A DNA stretch of 64,000 nucleotides, from the NCBI RefSeq assembly GCF_011405515.1, contig NZ_AP022671.1:3782001-3846000 (forward strand), written 5' to 3'. Positions 9,134 through 20,400 of the stretch are shown in pieces. Both the position numbers and the translations under genes were made by a program. The DNA is from Nitrospira sp. KM1. Lineage in GTDB: Bacteria; Nitrospirota; Nitrospiria; Nitrospirales; Nitrospiraceae. The notes under the pieces were generated by a model, which had not been told where the DNA came from, did no database searches, and saw only the letters and a program-made list of their open reading frames with translations. The stretch's first letter is position 1, and the number at the start of each line of letters is the position of its first letter.

Positions 9134-9628
9134 TCTCTTTACTATAGATCTTTATCCTATCCGTTGCTCTGAATGAGCAGGCGAGTGCATTCGCCATTCC
9201 AGAACAGCTGATGACGTGATCACTCAGGCGATCTGCGTCCAATCCAGGGCAATGACCGGTCAGATTGGGTAGTTCGAAATACTGGCCTGGCACAATCTAT
9301 TTGATGTTCCGGCAGTCAAGCCTCTTCTCTCCTTGATAGATCTAGCAGTCTCCGCGAACTTCCAGCGCATGGTTGCAGTGTTTTAGTTGGCTCCTCACGC
9401 AGTTAGGTGCGCCACTTCATTGCGTATGGGCGGGCCAAAAAGTTTGCGCCAATTTGAGGCGCGCCTGATTGATTCATCTGTGTCCAAATGGTTGCTTTAA
9501 TAGGCGAATACAACCATATCTGGCGCATAAAAATGCTTGCGCGGAGGGGAGGCTTCATGTAGAAGAAGTGAAAATTCGTAATGCTAAATAGTTCTTCTCA
9601 TCGAGTAACGAAAATTTTAGGAGGACAT
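9134..9628 (+). other. Non-coding stretch
   Basis: No gene supported on either strand. It holds only weak 5-bp inverted repeats (for example GCGCC...GGCGC near 9445-9465). The ribosome site of the next small ORF (AGGAGG at 9619-9624) lies at its end. Confidence 0.5.
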
Positions 9629-9817
9629 ATGAGTGAGATGAACGAAGCCGACCTACTGAAAATCACCTCGCCGGTTAGCATCAACCTTCGAGCCACAGGG
9701 CAACTAGTTCACCCCCATTCCGTCAATTACGTGAACGTCTCTTTGATGCAAAGTATTGCCTATCCGATTTCTTTGACTGGTTGCGAGAGGATGAATAGTC
9801 TCCATCGGCAGGTGTGA
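9629..9817 (+). CDS. Short DUF3467-like protein, probably a truncated paralogue of the next gene
   Basis: 62 residues from ATG 9629, which has a perfect AGGAGG site 4 bases upstream. Residues 14-45 (VSINLRATGQLVHPHSVNY then VNVSLMQSIAY) line up with the next gene's VNVRLRPVERPDQPTTANF then STVAVAQGIAY. After that the sequences part and this ORF ends about 50 residues early. The longer paralogue resembles DUF3467-type small proteins, so this is probably a shortened copy from a local duplication, though the strong ribosome site means it may still be made. Confidence 0.5.
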   Translation: MSEMNEADLLKITSPVSINLRATGQLVHPHSVNYVNVSLMQSIAYPISLTGCERMNSLHRQV

Positions 9818-9858
9818 GTGGGGTGAGGGGCGAAGAATTACCGGGAAAGGAGCAAGCC

Positions 9859-10215
9859 ATGCAGGACGTCACGCCGGAGAACGGGGCCAAGCAGGATCAG
9901 TCATCGACTCGAGTCAACGTGAGATTGCGTCCGGTTGAACGGCCGGATCAGCCCACGACAGCCAATTTTTCAACCGTGGCCGTGGCACAAGGGATTGCGT
10001 ATTTGGATTTCGGATTCATCGAGCCGGCGCTGCTCGGACGAATCGCTCGAACCGTTCAAGATGGGCAATCTGCGCCGAAGAGTATCGACGGTCAGCGTGT
10101 CACCCGCATGGCGATGCCACTCGAACAGCTGGTCGGGTTGCATCAACAGATTCAACAGGTGTTGGTCGGCTTGCGTGATGCCAGTCAACTGAAGACCAGC
10201 CCTAGCCCACATTGA
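9859..10215 (+). CDS. DUF3467-like small protein
   Basis: 118 residues from ATG 9859 (GAAAGGAG upstream); a longer frame from GTG 9814 is less likely. The pattern TTANFSTVAVAQGIAYLDFGFIE, followed by RVTRMAMPLEQLVGLHQQIQQVL, resembles DUF3467: a short beta unit, then a helix with hydrophobic residues every three to four positions. The function of that family is unknown. The N-terminal 25 residues are polar and probably disordered. It ends 33 bases before the glycosyltransferase remnant and may be co-transcribed with it. Confidence 0.6.
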   Translation: MQDVTPENGAKQDQSSTRVNVRLRPVERPDQPTTANFSTVAVAQGIAYLDFGFIEPALLGRIARTVQDGQSAPKSIDGQRVTRMAMPLEQLVGLHQQIQQVLVGLRDASQLKTSPSPH

Positions 10216-10247
10216 GCAATAGAAGGGAGTCGGACGCTTCGTCCGCT

Positions 10248-11049
10248 ATGCAGCTCCTCTTCATCCATCCGAACTTCCCCGGACAGTTTGGCCCGCTGCT
10301 GTCCCGCCTCGGCAGGCAGCCGGATCTCGACTGCGTTTTTCTCTCGGCCAATGCCAGTGATCTCCGAGCGGGTGTCCGATGCATCAAGTTCACACCGCGC
10401 GGCGGAGCCAGACAGACGACGCAGTTCTGTTCGCGGACATTCGAGAACGCCGTCTGGTCCGCGCATGCCGTCTACGAAGCCTGTGAGCACACGCAGCTCA
10501 ATCCGGATGTGATCATCGGACGCAGTGGTTTCCGCACGACGGTGTTTCTGCAAGAACTGTATGACTGCCCCATCGTCTGCTACGGCAATGATCTCGGACA
10601 CATCAAGACGAAGACCTTTCGCGAGCATGTGATGCAAACCGGGCAGCCGGATGTGTCGCGGTTCCGATTTCTGAGCACGGTATCGCAAGCCCGGCTGTGG
10701 GATCTTTTTCCCCTGAGAGATTTGCATATCTATCCCACCGTGCCGTTCGTGCTCTCCTGGTCGTTGCTCAATGCGCTGGCCTGTGAATGCACCTTGCTCG
10801 CGTCGAATGTCGCGCCGGTCCGGGAGGTCATCGAGCATGAGTGCACCGGTTTGTTCGGAGACTTTTGTGATGTGGATGCCTGGCTGAACAAGCATTCCGG
10901 GTATTATGCGATCGAACACAACATCGCGAGTTCGGTCAGGCGGGGGGCGCGTTGGTCGAGCGCTCGTACACTCTCGACAAAAACTGCCGCAGTTTCTTGG
11001 GCTGCTCGACCGTGTGATGCAAAGGGAACAAACGGTGATGTCTGAGTGA
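10248..11049 (+). pseudogene. Decayed GT4-type glycosyltransferase
   Basis: The start MQLLFIHPNFPGQFGPLL matches the N terminus of the GT4 family with the Glyco_trans_4_3 domain, and ALACECTLLASNVAPVREVIEHECTGLFGDFCDVDAW matches the donor-binding C-terminal part. Between them most of the usual linker and first half of the C-terminal domain is missing: about 277 residues instead of about 400. Near the end the open frame becomes nonsense from about 10890 and stops at 11045. The expected ending can be read in the other frames: VERSYTLDKN at about 10952-10981, then PQFLGLLDRVMQREQTVMSE ending in TGA 11047-11049. At least two frameshifts and an internal deletion make it non-functional. The original stop overlaps the next start by one base, so the two genes were once translationally coupled. 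Confidence 0.75.
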
Positions 11050-12758
11050 TGAATCATCCCGTATACAAGCAGGTCCTCATTCTCAATATCGCGCGCATGG
11101 GTGATGTCGTTCAGACGATGCCGCTCATCAATCGACTTCACCATGAATGGCCCGGTGTGGCGATCGATCTGATCGTCGACCGGCGGGTTGCCCCAGCGGC
11201 CTCATTGCTTCCAGGACTTCGCCGGGTATTGAGCCGAGACCTCAGCGAACGCACGAGCAAGGGGTCCGAAGACACGAGCGAAGATTTGCAATCGTCTGCC
11301 GGCTTGGCGGCATGGCTGCAAGCGTTAAAGGCAAGAGGCTATGACCGTGTAATCAATCTGACCTTCACTCGCCGAAGCGGGCAGCTCGCCTCGCTCGTGG
11401 TAGCGCCGGATACACGCGGGGTCATCTCCGTGAACGGAATCTCTGTCCTCAACAATCCCTGGTTTGCCTATTGTGTCGATATGCATCGCAGCCGGCGGCT
11501 CAACCGCTTTCATATTGCCGATTTGCTGGCGCTGGGAGGCAGCGGCCCCGGCCCTTGGATGCCGATTCGACTCTCGGTTCCTTTGTGGGCAGAAAGTTGG
11601 GCCGACCAATTTTTTGAATCGCTGGGTCACCGCCACACGGTTATCGCGGTCCAGATCGGTGCCAGTCATGGGCGTAAGACCTGGCGACCGGAGAATTTTG
11701 GTCGCACGCTGGCAGCGATCAGTCGCCAAGCGGATGCCGCATTCGTGTTGATCGGAACTGCCGGTGAAACGGAGCCGGCCGCCCATGCCCTGGCGGCGTA
11801 TCACGCAGCAGGAGGGACTCAGCCGTTGCATAACGCAATCGGGCGAACTGACATCCCGCAACTCGCGGCATTGTTACGTCGTAGCCGTTTCCTGCTGACC
11901 AACGATACGGGACCAATGCATGTGGCTGCCGGGGTTGGCACGCCCGTGATCAATCTTTCTTTAGGGCACGTGGATTTTCACGAAACCGGTCCTCATGGGC
12001 CAGGACATTGGATCATCCAACCGGACATCGCTTGTGCGCCGTGCGACATCGAACAAACCTGTGTGCATCACGTCTGCAAAGACCAGATCATTCCGGAGCA
12101 GGTGGCGGCACTGAGCCTCCACGCTCTTGGCCTAAGGTCGTTCCCGCAATCCTGGACGGGTGTACGAATCTATGAATCCGATGTGGATGCCGATGGCCTT
12201 GTCCGCTATCGACAAAGAGTCGGCGAACGGGATCTCTCAGTTGATTGGTACGGCGCCTTCTGGCGGCGCTATTGGTACGAACAATTCACTGATTGTGTGA
12301 GCAACTTGGAATGCCAGGAGGATGCTCCTGATTTTGTCGAGCAGCACCAGCGTTTCCAGCGTCTTGCTCCGGCACTGAACCGGATCGTCGAGTGTGCCGA
12401 GCGCCTTCGTGATATTTCCCGGCATGCGTCCTCTTCCTCTTCGACGGCCATGCTGAAGGCGGCGCAGAACGAGTTGGTCGCAGAACGACAACGAGTCCTG
12501 TTCTTTATAAAAGATTCTCCTGTCTTCGGCCCGCTTACGACAGTCTTGCTGCGGGAGCTGTACGATCTCCGTGTGTTGGATCAAGCGGCGAGGGTCGAGC
12601 GACAAGTCCAGACGTATCGAATATGGAGGAAACGGATGCATCAGGTCGGCAATCGACTCGGTCAAACACCGGGTGCGCCGGTTGGCGCTCAGCCGGCAGG
12701 GCAGTTCAGGGAGGATTGCACGACCGAGGTGGGTAGGGAACAGCGAGCGAATAACTAA
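11049..12758 (+). CDS. GT9-family (heptosyltransferase-like) glycosyltransferase with C-terminal extension
   Basis: 569 residues from ATG 11049 (a GTG lies one codon upstream). The N-terminal half is a GT9 enzyme: VLILNIARMGDVVQTMPLINRLHHEWPG at residues 9-36, the donor-side motifs VIAVQIGASHGRKTWRPENFGRTLAAI, and FLLTNDTGPMHVAAGVGTPVINL with the GT9 TNDTGPMH box. GT9 enzymes transfer ADP-heptose or related sugars, mostly onto LPS core; relatives with long extensions occur in flagellin glycosylation. Here about 200 residues follow the catalytic part, largely helical and charged (NRIVECAERLRDI, VERQVQTYRIWRKR), with a Ser-rich linker. The adjacent broken GT4 gene suggests that a two-enzyme glycan pathway has been partly lost. 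Confidence 0.85.
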   Translation: MNHPVYKQVLILNIARMGDVVQTMPLINRLHHEWPGVAIDLIVDRRVAPAASLLPGLRRVLSRDLSERTSKGSEDTSEDLQSSAGLAAWLQALKARGYDRVINLTFTRRSGQLASLVVAPDTRGVISVNGISVLNNPWFAYCVDMHRSRRLNRFHIADLLALGGSGPGPWMPIRLSVPLWAESWADQFFESLGHRHTVIAVQIGASHGRKTWRPENFGRTLAAISRQADAAFVLIGTAGETEPAAHALAAYHAAGGTQPLHNAIGRTDIPQLAALLRRSRFLLTNDTGPMHVAAGVGTPVINLSLGHVDFHETGPHGPGHWIIQPDIACAPCDIEQTCVHHVCKDQIIPEQVAALSLHALGLRSFPQSWTGVRIYESDVDADGLVRYRQRVGERDLSVDWYGAFWRRYWYEQFTDCVSNLECQEDAPDFVEQHQRFQRLAPALNRIVECAERLRDISRHASSSSSTAMLKAAQNELVAERQRVLFFIKDSPVFGPLTTVLLRELYDLRVLDQAARVERQVQTYRIWRKRMHQVGNRLGQTPGAPVGAQPAGQFREDCTTEVGREQRANN

Positions 12759-12774
12759 AAGGAGCACTCGACTG

Positions 12775-13212
12775 ATGAGCGTGGATAGGAAATGGTCTCG
12801 CTCCATATGCATCGGGATCGCCGGTTTGTTCGTGATGTGCTGGGGAGGCAGCGGTCATGCAGAGGACCGCATCGTTCCGATTGAGAAGATTCTCTGGAAT
12901 CCGAGTGCGTATCACCGTCATGAGGTCGTGTTGAAGGGCGGGCTGACACAGATTGGGCGATGGGACAGCAAAGATATGATGGGCAGGTCCACGTGCGGTC
13001 CCATTTTTACGCTGCAAGATGATACGGGAGCAATACCGATCTTCTATTTCGTCCTGTGCGAGCCGAAGGAAGTGGACAGAGTGTCGGCATTCGCTGGAAG
13101 CCAGGTGGTGGTCTACGCGACGATCGAATCGGAAACAGTCATGCACTCGGCCGACGGCGCTGAATTTCGGATCAGGGGCATGGCGTCGAAGATTCGGCGC
13201 GAAAACCAATAA
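12775..13212 (+). CDS. Secreted hypothetical protein with OB-like pattern
   Basis: 145 residues from ATG 12775, with AAAGGAG about 8 bases upstream. The signal peptide ends near GGSGHAEDRI. The mature part (VPIEKILWNPSAYHRHEVVLKGGLTQIG, FTLQDDTGAIPIFYF, GSQVVVYATIE, FRIRGMASKI) follows the strand order of a small OB-fold domain like those of periplasmic BOF/NirD-type proteins: Tyr/His then a beta barrel with a DDTG turn. Two cysteines (in RSTCGP and FVLCEP) could form a disulfide. The function is unknown. Confidence 0.65.
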   Translation: MSVDRKWSRSICIGIAGLFVMCWGGSGHAEDRIVPIEKILWNPSAYHRHEVVLKGGLTQIGRWDSKDMMGRSTCGPIFTLQDDTGAIPIFYFVLCEPKEVDRVSAFAGSQVVVYATIESETVMHSADGAEFRIRGMASKIRRENQ

Positions 13213-13375
13213 GAGAAAAATGAGACTGTTAGGTCGGAAGTGTGGAAGACGGAGGCGATTCGTGAACCACAGGGGTTCGTAAGCGCATCGAGCCCAGACT
13301 TCATGGTGACCGGCGTGCTCACAGCGAATAAAAACCGCCAGAGCGGACAGTTGGAGATTCAACAAGACGGAAGGA

Positions 13376-14407
13376 ATGAGCAAGTCGGCGGTAGTCAATT
13401 ACAAAAGGCGGCGTGACATGACCATGTGTGGCCAGAAGCCCATCATGATTTCCCTAGGATTAGGGCTGATCTTCTTGACCAGCAGTGGAGCCTCACCGTT
13501 CAAGAAGGACGAAACGCCGGGGGAACGATTTCGCAAGGCGATTGAGCGGGAGGCCGAGTACTGTGTCACGCATAAGATCAAGCCGACAAATCGCCGGTGT
13601 GATATCACCAAGCTTCAACCCGCCGATCCGCTTGCTACGGAAGAAGGGCGCTTCGCGCACAGCATCAAAATTCCCAGCCCCGTGCCCGAGGACAGCGGTT
13701 ACAAGTTGGAGATGACGCCGGAACAATATTTCGATCATCTCTGTAAAACCGAGTCGGGAGAGTTCATCTACAAAACGGTGGAGAATGTCGAAGGTCTCTA
13801 CATGATGCGGCCGCGGAAGGAAGCCACGGATTATGAGTTGGAACATCTGTATGCGCTGGAGGATCCATATGGATATACGAATCACGAAGCAAAGAGAGCC
13901 GAGTATGGTTTTGTTTCGCCGAATCGGTACATCTATTTTGAGCGGGCACCTCAACCGCCAAGATTTGGCCAGGGTACTCATCAATCTGATGGAAGTAGAA
14001 CCGCTGCGCAGCGGTCCGCAGGGTACGAGCGGTTTACCGGCTATGACGCACGCCATTTAGAATCGATGAAAAGAGAGCCCGTTGAAAGTCGTGAGAGTCG
14101 TTATGGCTTCACCTGGCGCGGTATCACGAGACCACACGACCGAGAACTTGGGATTGCTGGTGGAGAATTGATCGTACTGAATCTTGAAACGAATGAAGTA
14201 TTAGGCGTCCGCCGTGGGTATATCCGCAGCGGAATGGTTCGCAACAATCTGACCGGCATCTGGTGGCTGACTGGACAAACTTGCCCTGCGTACGGTTACC
14301 GAAATGGGCGTAACAAGGATTTCGACTTTTCCTATTGGTTTATCGGCAAGGTGCTCAAGCCAAAAAATTATGAACAAAGCTTCAAGGAGCTGACCAATGG
14401 CAAATGA
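13376..14407 (+). CDS. Secreted hypothetical protein next to the RTX gene
   Basis: 343 residues from ATG 13376; ATG 13418 (MTMCGQKPIMISLGLGLIFLTSSG) gives a better signal peptide and is perhaps the true start. The mature protein is polar and aromatic-rich, with two Cys-containing stretches (YCVTHKIKPTNRRCDI, HLCKTESG) and a region rich in Tyr and Arg (YELEHLYALEDPYGYTNHEAKRAEYGF). I recognise no domain. Its last 11 bases overlap the start of the giant RTX gene, so the two are probably co-translated, which suggests a role in secretion or function of that protein. Confidence 0.65.
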   Translation: MSKSAVVNYKRRRDMTMCGQKPIMISLGLGLIFLTSSGASPFKKDETPGERFRKAIEREAEYCVTHKIKPTNRRCDITKLQPADPLATEEGRFAHSIKIPSPVPEDSGYKLEMTPEQYFDHLCKTESGEFIYKTVENVEGLYMMRPRKEATDYELEHLYALEDPYGYTNHEAKRAEYGFVSPNRYIYFERAPQPPRFGQGTHQSDGSRTAAQRSAGYERFTGYDARHLESMKREPVESRESRYGFTWRGITRPHDRELGIAGGELIVLNLETNEVLGVRRGYIRSGMVRNNLTGIWWLTGQTCPAYGYRNGRNKDFDFSYWFIGKVLKPKNYEQSFKELTNGK

Positions 14408-17400
14408 AATCTCTACGTGGTTCAAGTTTGCGATCCAGCAGATGGCCGCAGAGAGCTACCTGGACGGCATCAATCTTCAAGATCCAGATGCCGTGATTGA
14501 GCGGCTTGTGGATGGGAACAATAATGGCCAGATCATCCCGCCGGATCAGTTTACCGGCAAGACGCGCTTTGTTGATCTCGATGGCGTGCCCAACGCTAAT
14601 CAAATCACGGGCAGTGCACAGGCTTTTGTGTCTCGTTATCAAATCATCGACCACCATGCGAACGATGCAACCGGGTTCTCGGCGACGCTCATGCGAGACA
14701 TGACGACAGGAGAGTACGCCCTCTCATTCCGCAGCCTTGAATATCAGGACCAAGCCCAAGGTGGGGACTGGGAGCGCGATGGGCAGGGCGGGGCGGCGGG
14801 AGAAATCGCGGGGGCGGGGTTTGCGCTGGGGCAGTTGGTTAGTATGGAACGGTATTACGAAGGACTGAAAAACTCGGGCAAGCTGCCAATGGGAGCGGCA
14901 TTAAATGTCACCGGGCATTCCCTCGGCGGGCATCTGGCCACGGTGTTCACAGAACTCCACAGTGCCGACATCCAACAAACTACCATCTTCAATGGTGCAG
15001 GCCGTGGCTTAATCGGTGGCGTGACGACGGTTGTGACGGAAACGGACCGCATCCGTCAGCTCATCGACGCGATGGATGCGAAGTTTGTCGAGTTTGATCC
15101 GACGGGGGCGCTGATGAGCAGTGGGTCGACCGCCAATGTGCAAACCCTGTCCTGGTATCAGCCAGCCGTGATTCAGGTTACCGGACAGTTTCAGACGACA
15201 GGAACAGCCAGTCTCCCTGGTGGAGTAATGCGGACTGACGGTGCGTTTGCGAAGATCACCCAACTGTTTGGCCATGCGACCAGCGGTGTCGATACCGAGG
15301 TGGTTGCCAATTCGGGGGTCCATGGACCAGTCACCCCAATTCTCATTGAAGGGCAGCCGTTGCTGGAAGGCCTGAATCAGGAGCTTGAGTTGCAATACGG
15401 CAACAGCCATAGCATCACGCTCATCGTCGACAGCCTGGCGCTGCAGGACCTGTTTCAGACAGTTGATCTGGCGCTCACCCAGGTGCATATGGAGGGAATC
15501 TTTCAGGCTGCCTCAGATGCGACGGCCGCGGTGATTGGCCAGACTCGGGTGGCCGAAGGCGATACACTGGAGCTAGCGCTGGATGGGCTACGGAAGGTCT
15601 TTTTGGATGCCGCGACTCCTCCGACCAACTTCAATGAGAATGCCGGCGGCTTCGGTGACCTGACGTTTCGCAATGAGTTCTACACCCATCTTGCAGATGT
15701 ACAGACACAGTTAGCGACCACCTTTACAGGACAAACCTTCCAGATTGGGTCCTTGGTGGGACGTCCGACCAACGATCTTCGCGCAGCGGCCGAAGCGCCG
15801 GGGCCAACAAGCCTCGCCTACCGCTTTGCGCTAAAAGAGCTGACGCCGTTTGTAGTACTCGGCGCTGATCTTGCCACGACCCAGGCGCTGTATGATCGGC
15901 AGAACCAGACCGGGGAGCTCTCGCTCGTGAATCCCGAGACGGGAGTGGGCGAACTCACCCCGCAATATCTCACTGATCGCGCGGCGTTCCTGGCGGAGAA
16001 AATCCTTGTCAACAGCAATGCGTCTGTACTGTTTAACACCACCCATTTCCACGACAAGGTCAGCGAGTACGAGATTACGCCGCTGCCTGGTTTTACTCGC
16101 AGGCAGATGATTTTTGGCGATGGAACAAACGAGACCATCGTTGGTGGAATCGGTGCAGATCATTTCTACGGCGGCAGCGGCGACGACCAGCTCAACGGAT
16201 TAGCGGGCAATGACTATCTCGAAGGCAACCGCGGAGACGACACGCTAAACGGTGGGAGTGGCGCCGACACGATGCTGGGGGGCTCAGGGAACGATACCTA
16301 TATTGTGGACCATGCCGGCGATGTGGTGCGCGAGTATGCCAATAGTGGAGTCGACACGGTGCAGAGTTCGGTCACGTTCACGCTGGACTCACAGGTCGAG
16401 AATCTCACGTTGACGGGGACCAGCGACATTCATGGCACGGGCAATGAGCTGGCGAATCTCATCGCCGGCAATGACGGAGTGAATCGCCTTGAGGGCAGGG
16501 ATGGAGCCGATACGCTCCGAGGCGGCCTTGGTAACGACATCCTTGCGGGTGGCATCGGCAACGATCTCCTCGAGGGCGGAGCCGGGTTCGACACGTACAT
16601 GTACAACAATGGCGACGGACTCGATCAGATTGAAGATTCGGATGCAACGGGCCGGATCGTCTTCAACGGCTCGCTCTTACAGGGCGGAGTGAGCACCGAC
16701 GGCGGCGCTACCTATCGCAGCCTGGATGGCAGCACTGGCTATGTCCTCTCCGGCGGGCATCTGATCGTCAACGGCGTGCTGACCGTGAACGCCAATTTTC
16801 AAAGCGGGCAATTTGGAATTCAACTGCGAGACGCTACTGAGGCGGATTACAACAACGGATTGGAGACGACGTTTTGGACTTTCGGGACTGCGGACGACAT
16901 TTTGGGCGGGATCGGTAGTGGGAATCACGTCGCCCATATGGGCGGAGGGAATGACCTGGCTATTATGCGGCTCAATGTCGGAGCCGGCAACGACCAATTG
17001 TTTGGCGAGGATGGCAACGATCAGCTGTTTGGTGGAGGATTCCATGATCGTCTCTATGGCGGAACCGGGAATGATCTGCTGGTGGGAGATAATGCGGATC
17101 CTGGGACGGTCGATGGGAACGACTATCTTGCCGGTGAGGCGGGGAACGATCTCCTAGTCGGAGGATACGGAGACGATCTTCTCTATGGAGGGGATGGGAT
17201 TGATGTTCTCTGGGGCGACTATGACGCCATTTATCCCGGAAAGATGCCGGACGGGGCGCCTCAGGACGATTTTCTGGACGGCGGGGACGGAGATGACGAG
17301 CTGCATGGTGGGGACGGCAATGATGTGCTGCTCGGCGGAACGGGGAATGATTTCCTTTCCGGTGAAGAGGGTGATGATTTCGCGGATGGCGGTGCAGGAG

Positions 17401-20400
17401 ATGATCTCATTCTCGGATACATCGGCAATGATTCATTGGCCGGCGATTCAGGTGTGGATACTCTCTACGGGGATCAAGGCGATGACGTTCTTGACGGCGG
17501 TGATGAGAACGACACCCTGCACGGAGGAGATGGGGCAGACGAATTGTATGGAGGAGCAGGGGACGATCAGGTCTTTGGAGATGGCCTGAACAATCCGTCG
17601 CAACTGAGCGCGGCCAGCGGCTCAGATTTTCTTGACGGCGGCGCGGGCAACGACCATCTCGAAGGCGGCATCGGCGACGACCTGCTCTTCGGCGGGGAAG
17701 GAAACGATGTCCTTTTCGGGCAAGGAGGTGCGGATTCTCTATTCGGAGACGCCGGGGACGACGAGCTGCAAGGTGGAGCGGGAAATGATCTGCTGAGCGG
17801 CGACGCCGGAAACGACCGCCTCTTTGGCCAGGACGGAGCAGATCGGCTCTACGGTGGTGGAGGCCATGATGAACTCGCCGGAAACGAGGGGAATGACAAC
17901 TTGATCGGCGAGGCGGGGAACGATGTGCTTGAAGGCGGGCACGGAGACGACGTGCTGGAGGGTGGATCGGGTGATGACACCTACATCTTCAATCTTGGCG
18001 ATAGCCACGATACCATCACCGACACGGTGAGGGCCGGCGAGGGCAACCTCATACTATTTGGCCCTGGTATCACCCTCGATAATTTGGTTTTTACTCCCGA
18101 TCCAACTCAGCACACGCTCACGATTCACGCCGGCGCGGACGATTCCCTGACGCTGCTCGGCTTCGATTTGAACAGCTTCCAGTATGGCGTCGAGACTCTC
18201 GCCTTTGACAACGGAAGTCAGGTCCCGTTGGCGGATCAATTGCCGCTCCCCAGCGGATTAATCGAGGGCGATGACTCGGGCAATGTTATTCAGTCCGGAT
18301 CCGGAGACGATGTCGTTTATGCCGGTGCAGGCGATGATACGGTCGATGCCGGGGCGGGACACGATACGTTGATCGGCGGATGGGGAAACGATGTGCTGAC
18401 TGGTGGGGCTGGGGACGACACGTATGTGTTCAGCCGCGGCGATGGAACGGACACGATCCATGATACGGCTGCAGCTGGCGAAAGCAACATCCTCATGCTT
18501 GGCGGGGGAATCACCCTTGACGGTCTTCATCTGGGGTTGAGATCGGGCGGTGGATTGCAGGTGGAGACGGGAGCGCCGGGGGATGCAATTGTCTTTCCAC
18601 TATTCAATCGATTCGACGCTCTGGGCGCGCATGCCGTCGATCAATTTCAGTTCAGTGACGGCACGACGCGCTCGTATGCAGAAATCCTGGGTCTTGGATT
18701 CGATATCGTTGGAACCGAGAACGGAGAGTTCCTCAACGGGACGAGCGTGAACGACCGCATCACCGGGCTGGGCGGTTCGGATTCTATCCAAGGCCATGAG
18801 GGGAGTGACACGATCGACGCCGGATCCGGTGATGATGTTGTCGATGCCGGGGAGGGCAACGATATCGTGATGGGTGGCGACGGCAATGACACCTTGCTCG
18901 GAAGGGAAGGGCACAATCAGATTTTGGGCGGCCCCGGCAATGACACGATCTTCGGGCAGGGCGGCACGGATTTCATCGATGGAGGGACGGGCGACGATGA
19001 ATTCATCGGGTTTTCCGGGCAGTATACGTTCGCCTTTGGAAACGGCAGCGGTCACGATGTGATCTCGAGCGCCAATGGCGGCACATACCTGATTCAACTG
19101 ACTCCTGGTGTGGTGCCGGCCGACGTGACGGTCGGCCGAACGGGTGGAGGTCTTGCTTTGAGTCTGGGCGGAGGTCCGGATACGCTTTCAATCCCGGCTT
19201 TTTATCAAAATCCGTCTTTCGAGGTTCATTTTGCAGATGGAACAGCCTGGAACGCGACGACCCTCCACAGCGAGGCCGGTATGACGCAGATCGGGACGGA
19301 AGGCGATGACGTTCTGACAGGCTTTAGAGGTTTCACAGACGAATTGATTGGTCTGGCAGGCAATGACACCTACATTATCAACGACGCGACGGATTCCGTG
19401 GTGGAGCAACCGGACGGAGGCCGTGATCTCGTTGTGAGCGCCGTCGACTATACGCTCTCGGAGACGCTGGAAGATTTGACCCTCAGCGGCGCAAAGTTTG
19501 GGACAGGGAACGCCCTGGATAACGTTTTAACCGGTGATGCGTCGGCCAACGTCCTTTCAGGAGAAGCTGGAGACGACATTCTGGACGGCGGGAGATTGGG
19601 CTACAGCTTCTCTCCTCCAGTCACAATCAACGATGACACGCTGATCGGTGGGGCGGGGAGTGACACCTATCTCTATGATGGAAATTTGGGCGGCGTCACT
19701 ACGATCATCGACCAGTCCGCTAACGGCGACATGAATACGCTTAAGTTAAGCGCATCGAGTTTCTTTGCGAGTGCAGACCCGCTGCAATGGTTTCGTCTGC
19801 GCCTGGATGGAAGCGTGCTCGTGATGAGGATGGACTTTCCAACATGGTCGGTCGTTGAACATACACGCGAAGTACGGTTTCCGGATTTCGATCCAGCTGA
19901 CGCCTACGGTCCCCATGCCATCGATGTGTTCGATTTTGGTGAGGGCACGACGACGCGGACGTATCAGCAGTTGCTCGATCTGGGCATTGATGTGTACGGA
20001 ACGAACCAAGGAGAAGTCGTCGCCGGAACGAGTGCGCCAAACCGGATTCACGGTGGTGCGGGTAACGATACGCTAGTCGGCGGGCCGCGCAACGATGTCT
20101 ATCTTTTCAACCGCGGGAATGGTGCGGACACAATTATAGATACTGCAGTGCCTGGCGCAATGAATGCGATCCAATTCGGCGAGGGCCTGAATCCAGGAGA
20201 CCTTGAGTTTGTCCGGGGTGCGGAAATTCTCACGATCGATGTCGGCTCTAACGGAGACGCGGTTATCCTTTCCAACTATGATCCGACGGGGCAGGCTGGT
20301 TCTTCAGTTGTCGAGAGCTTGATTTTTGCGAACGGAATGGAAATGAGTCTCGACGAGTTGCTGAATTTCCCGGGCGGGACGGAGGGAACCGATACGTTCC

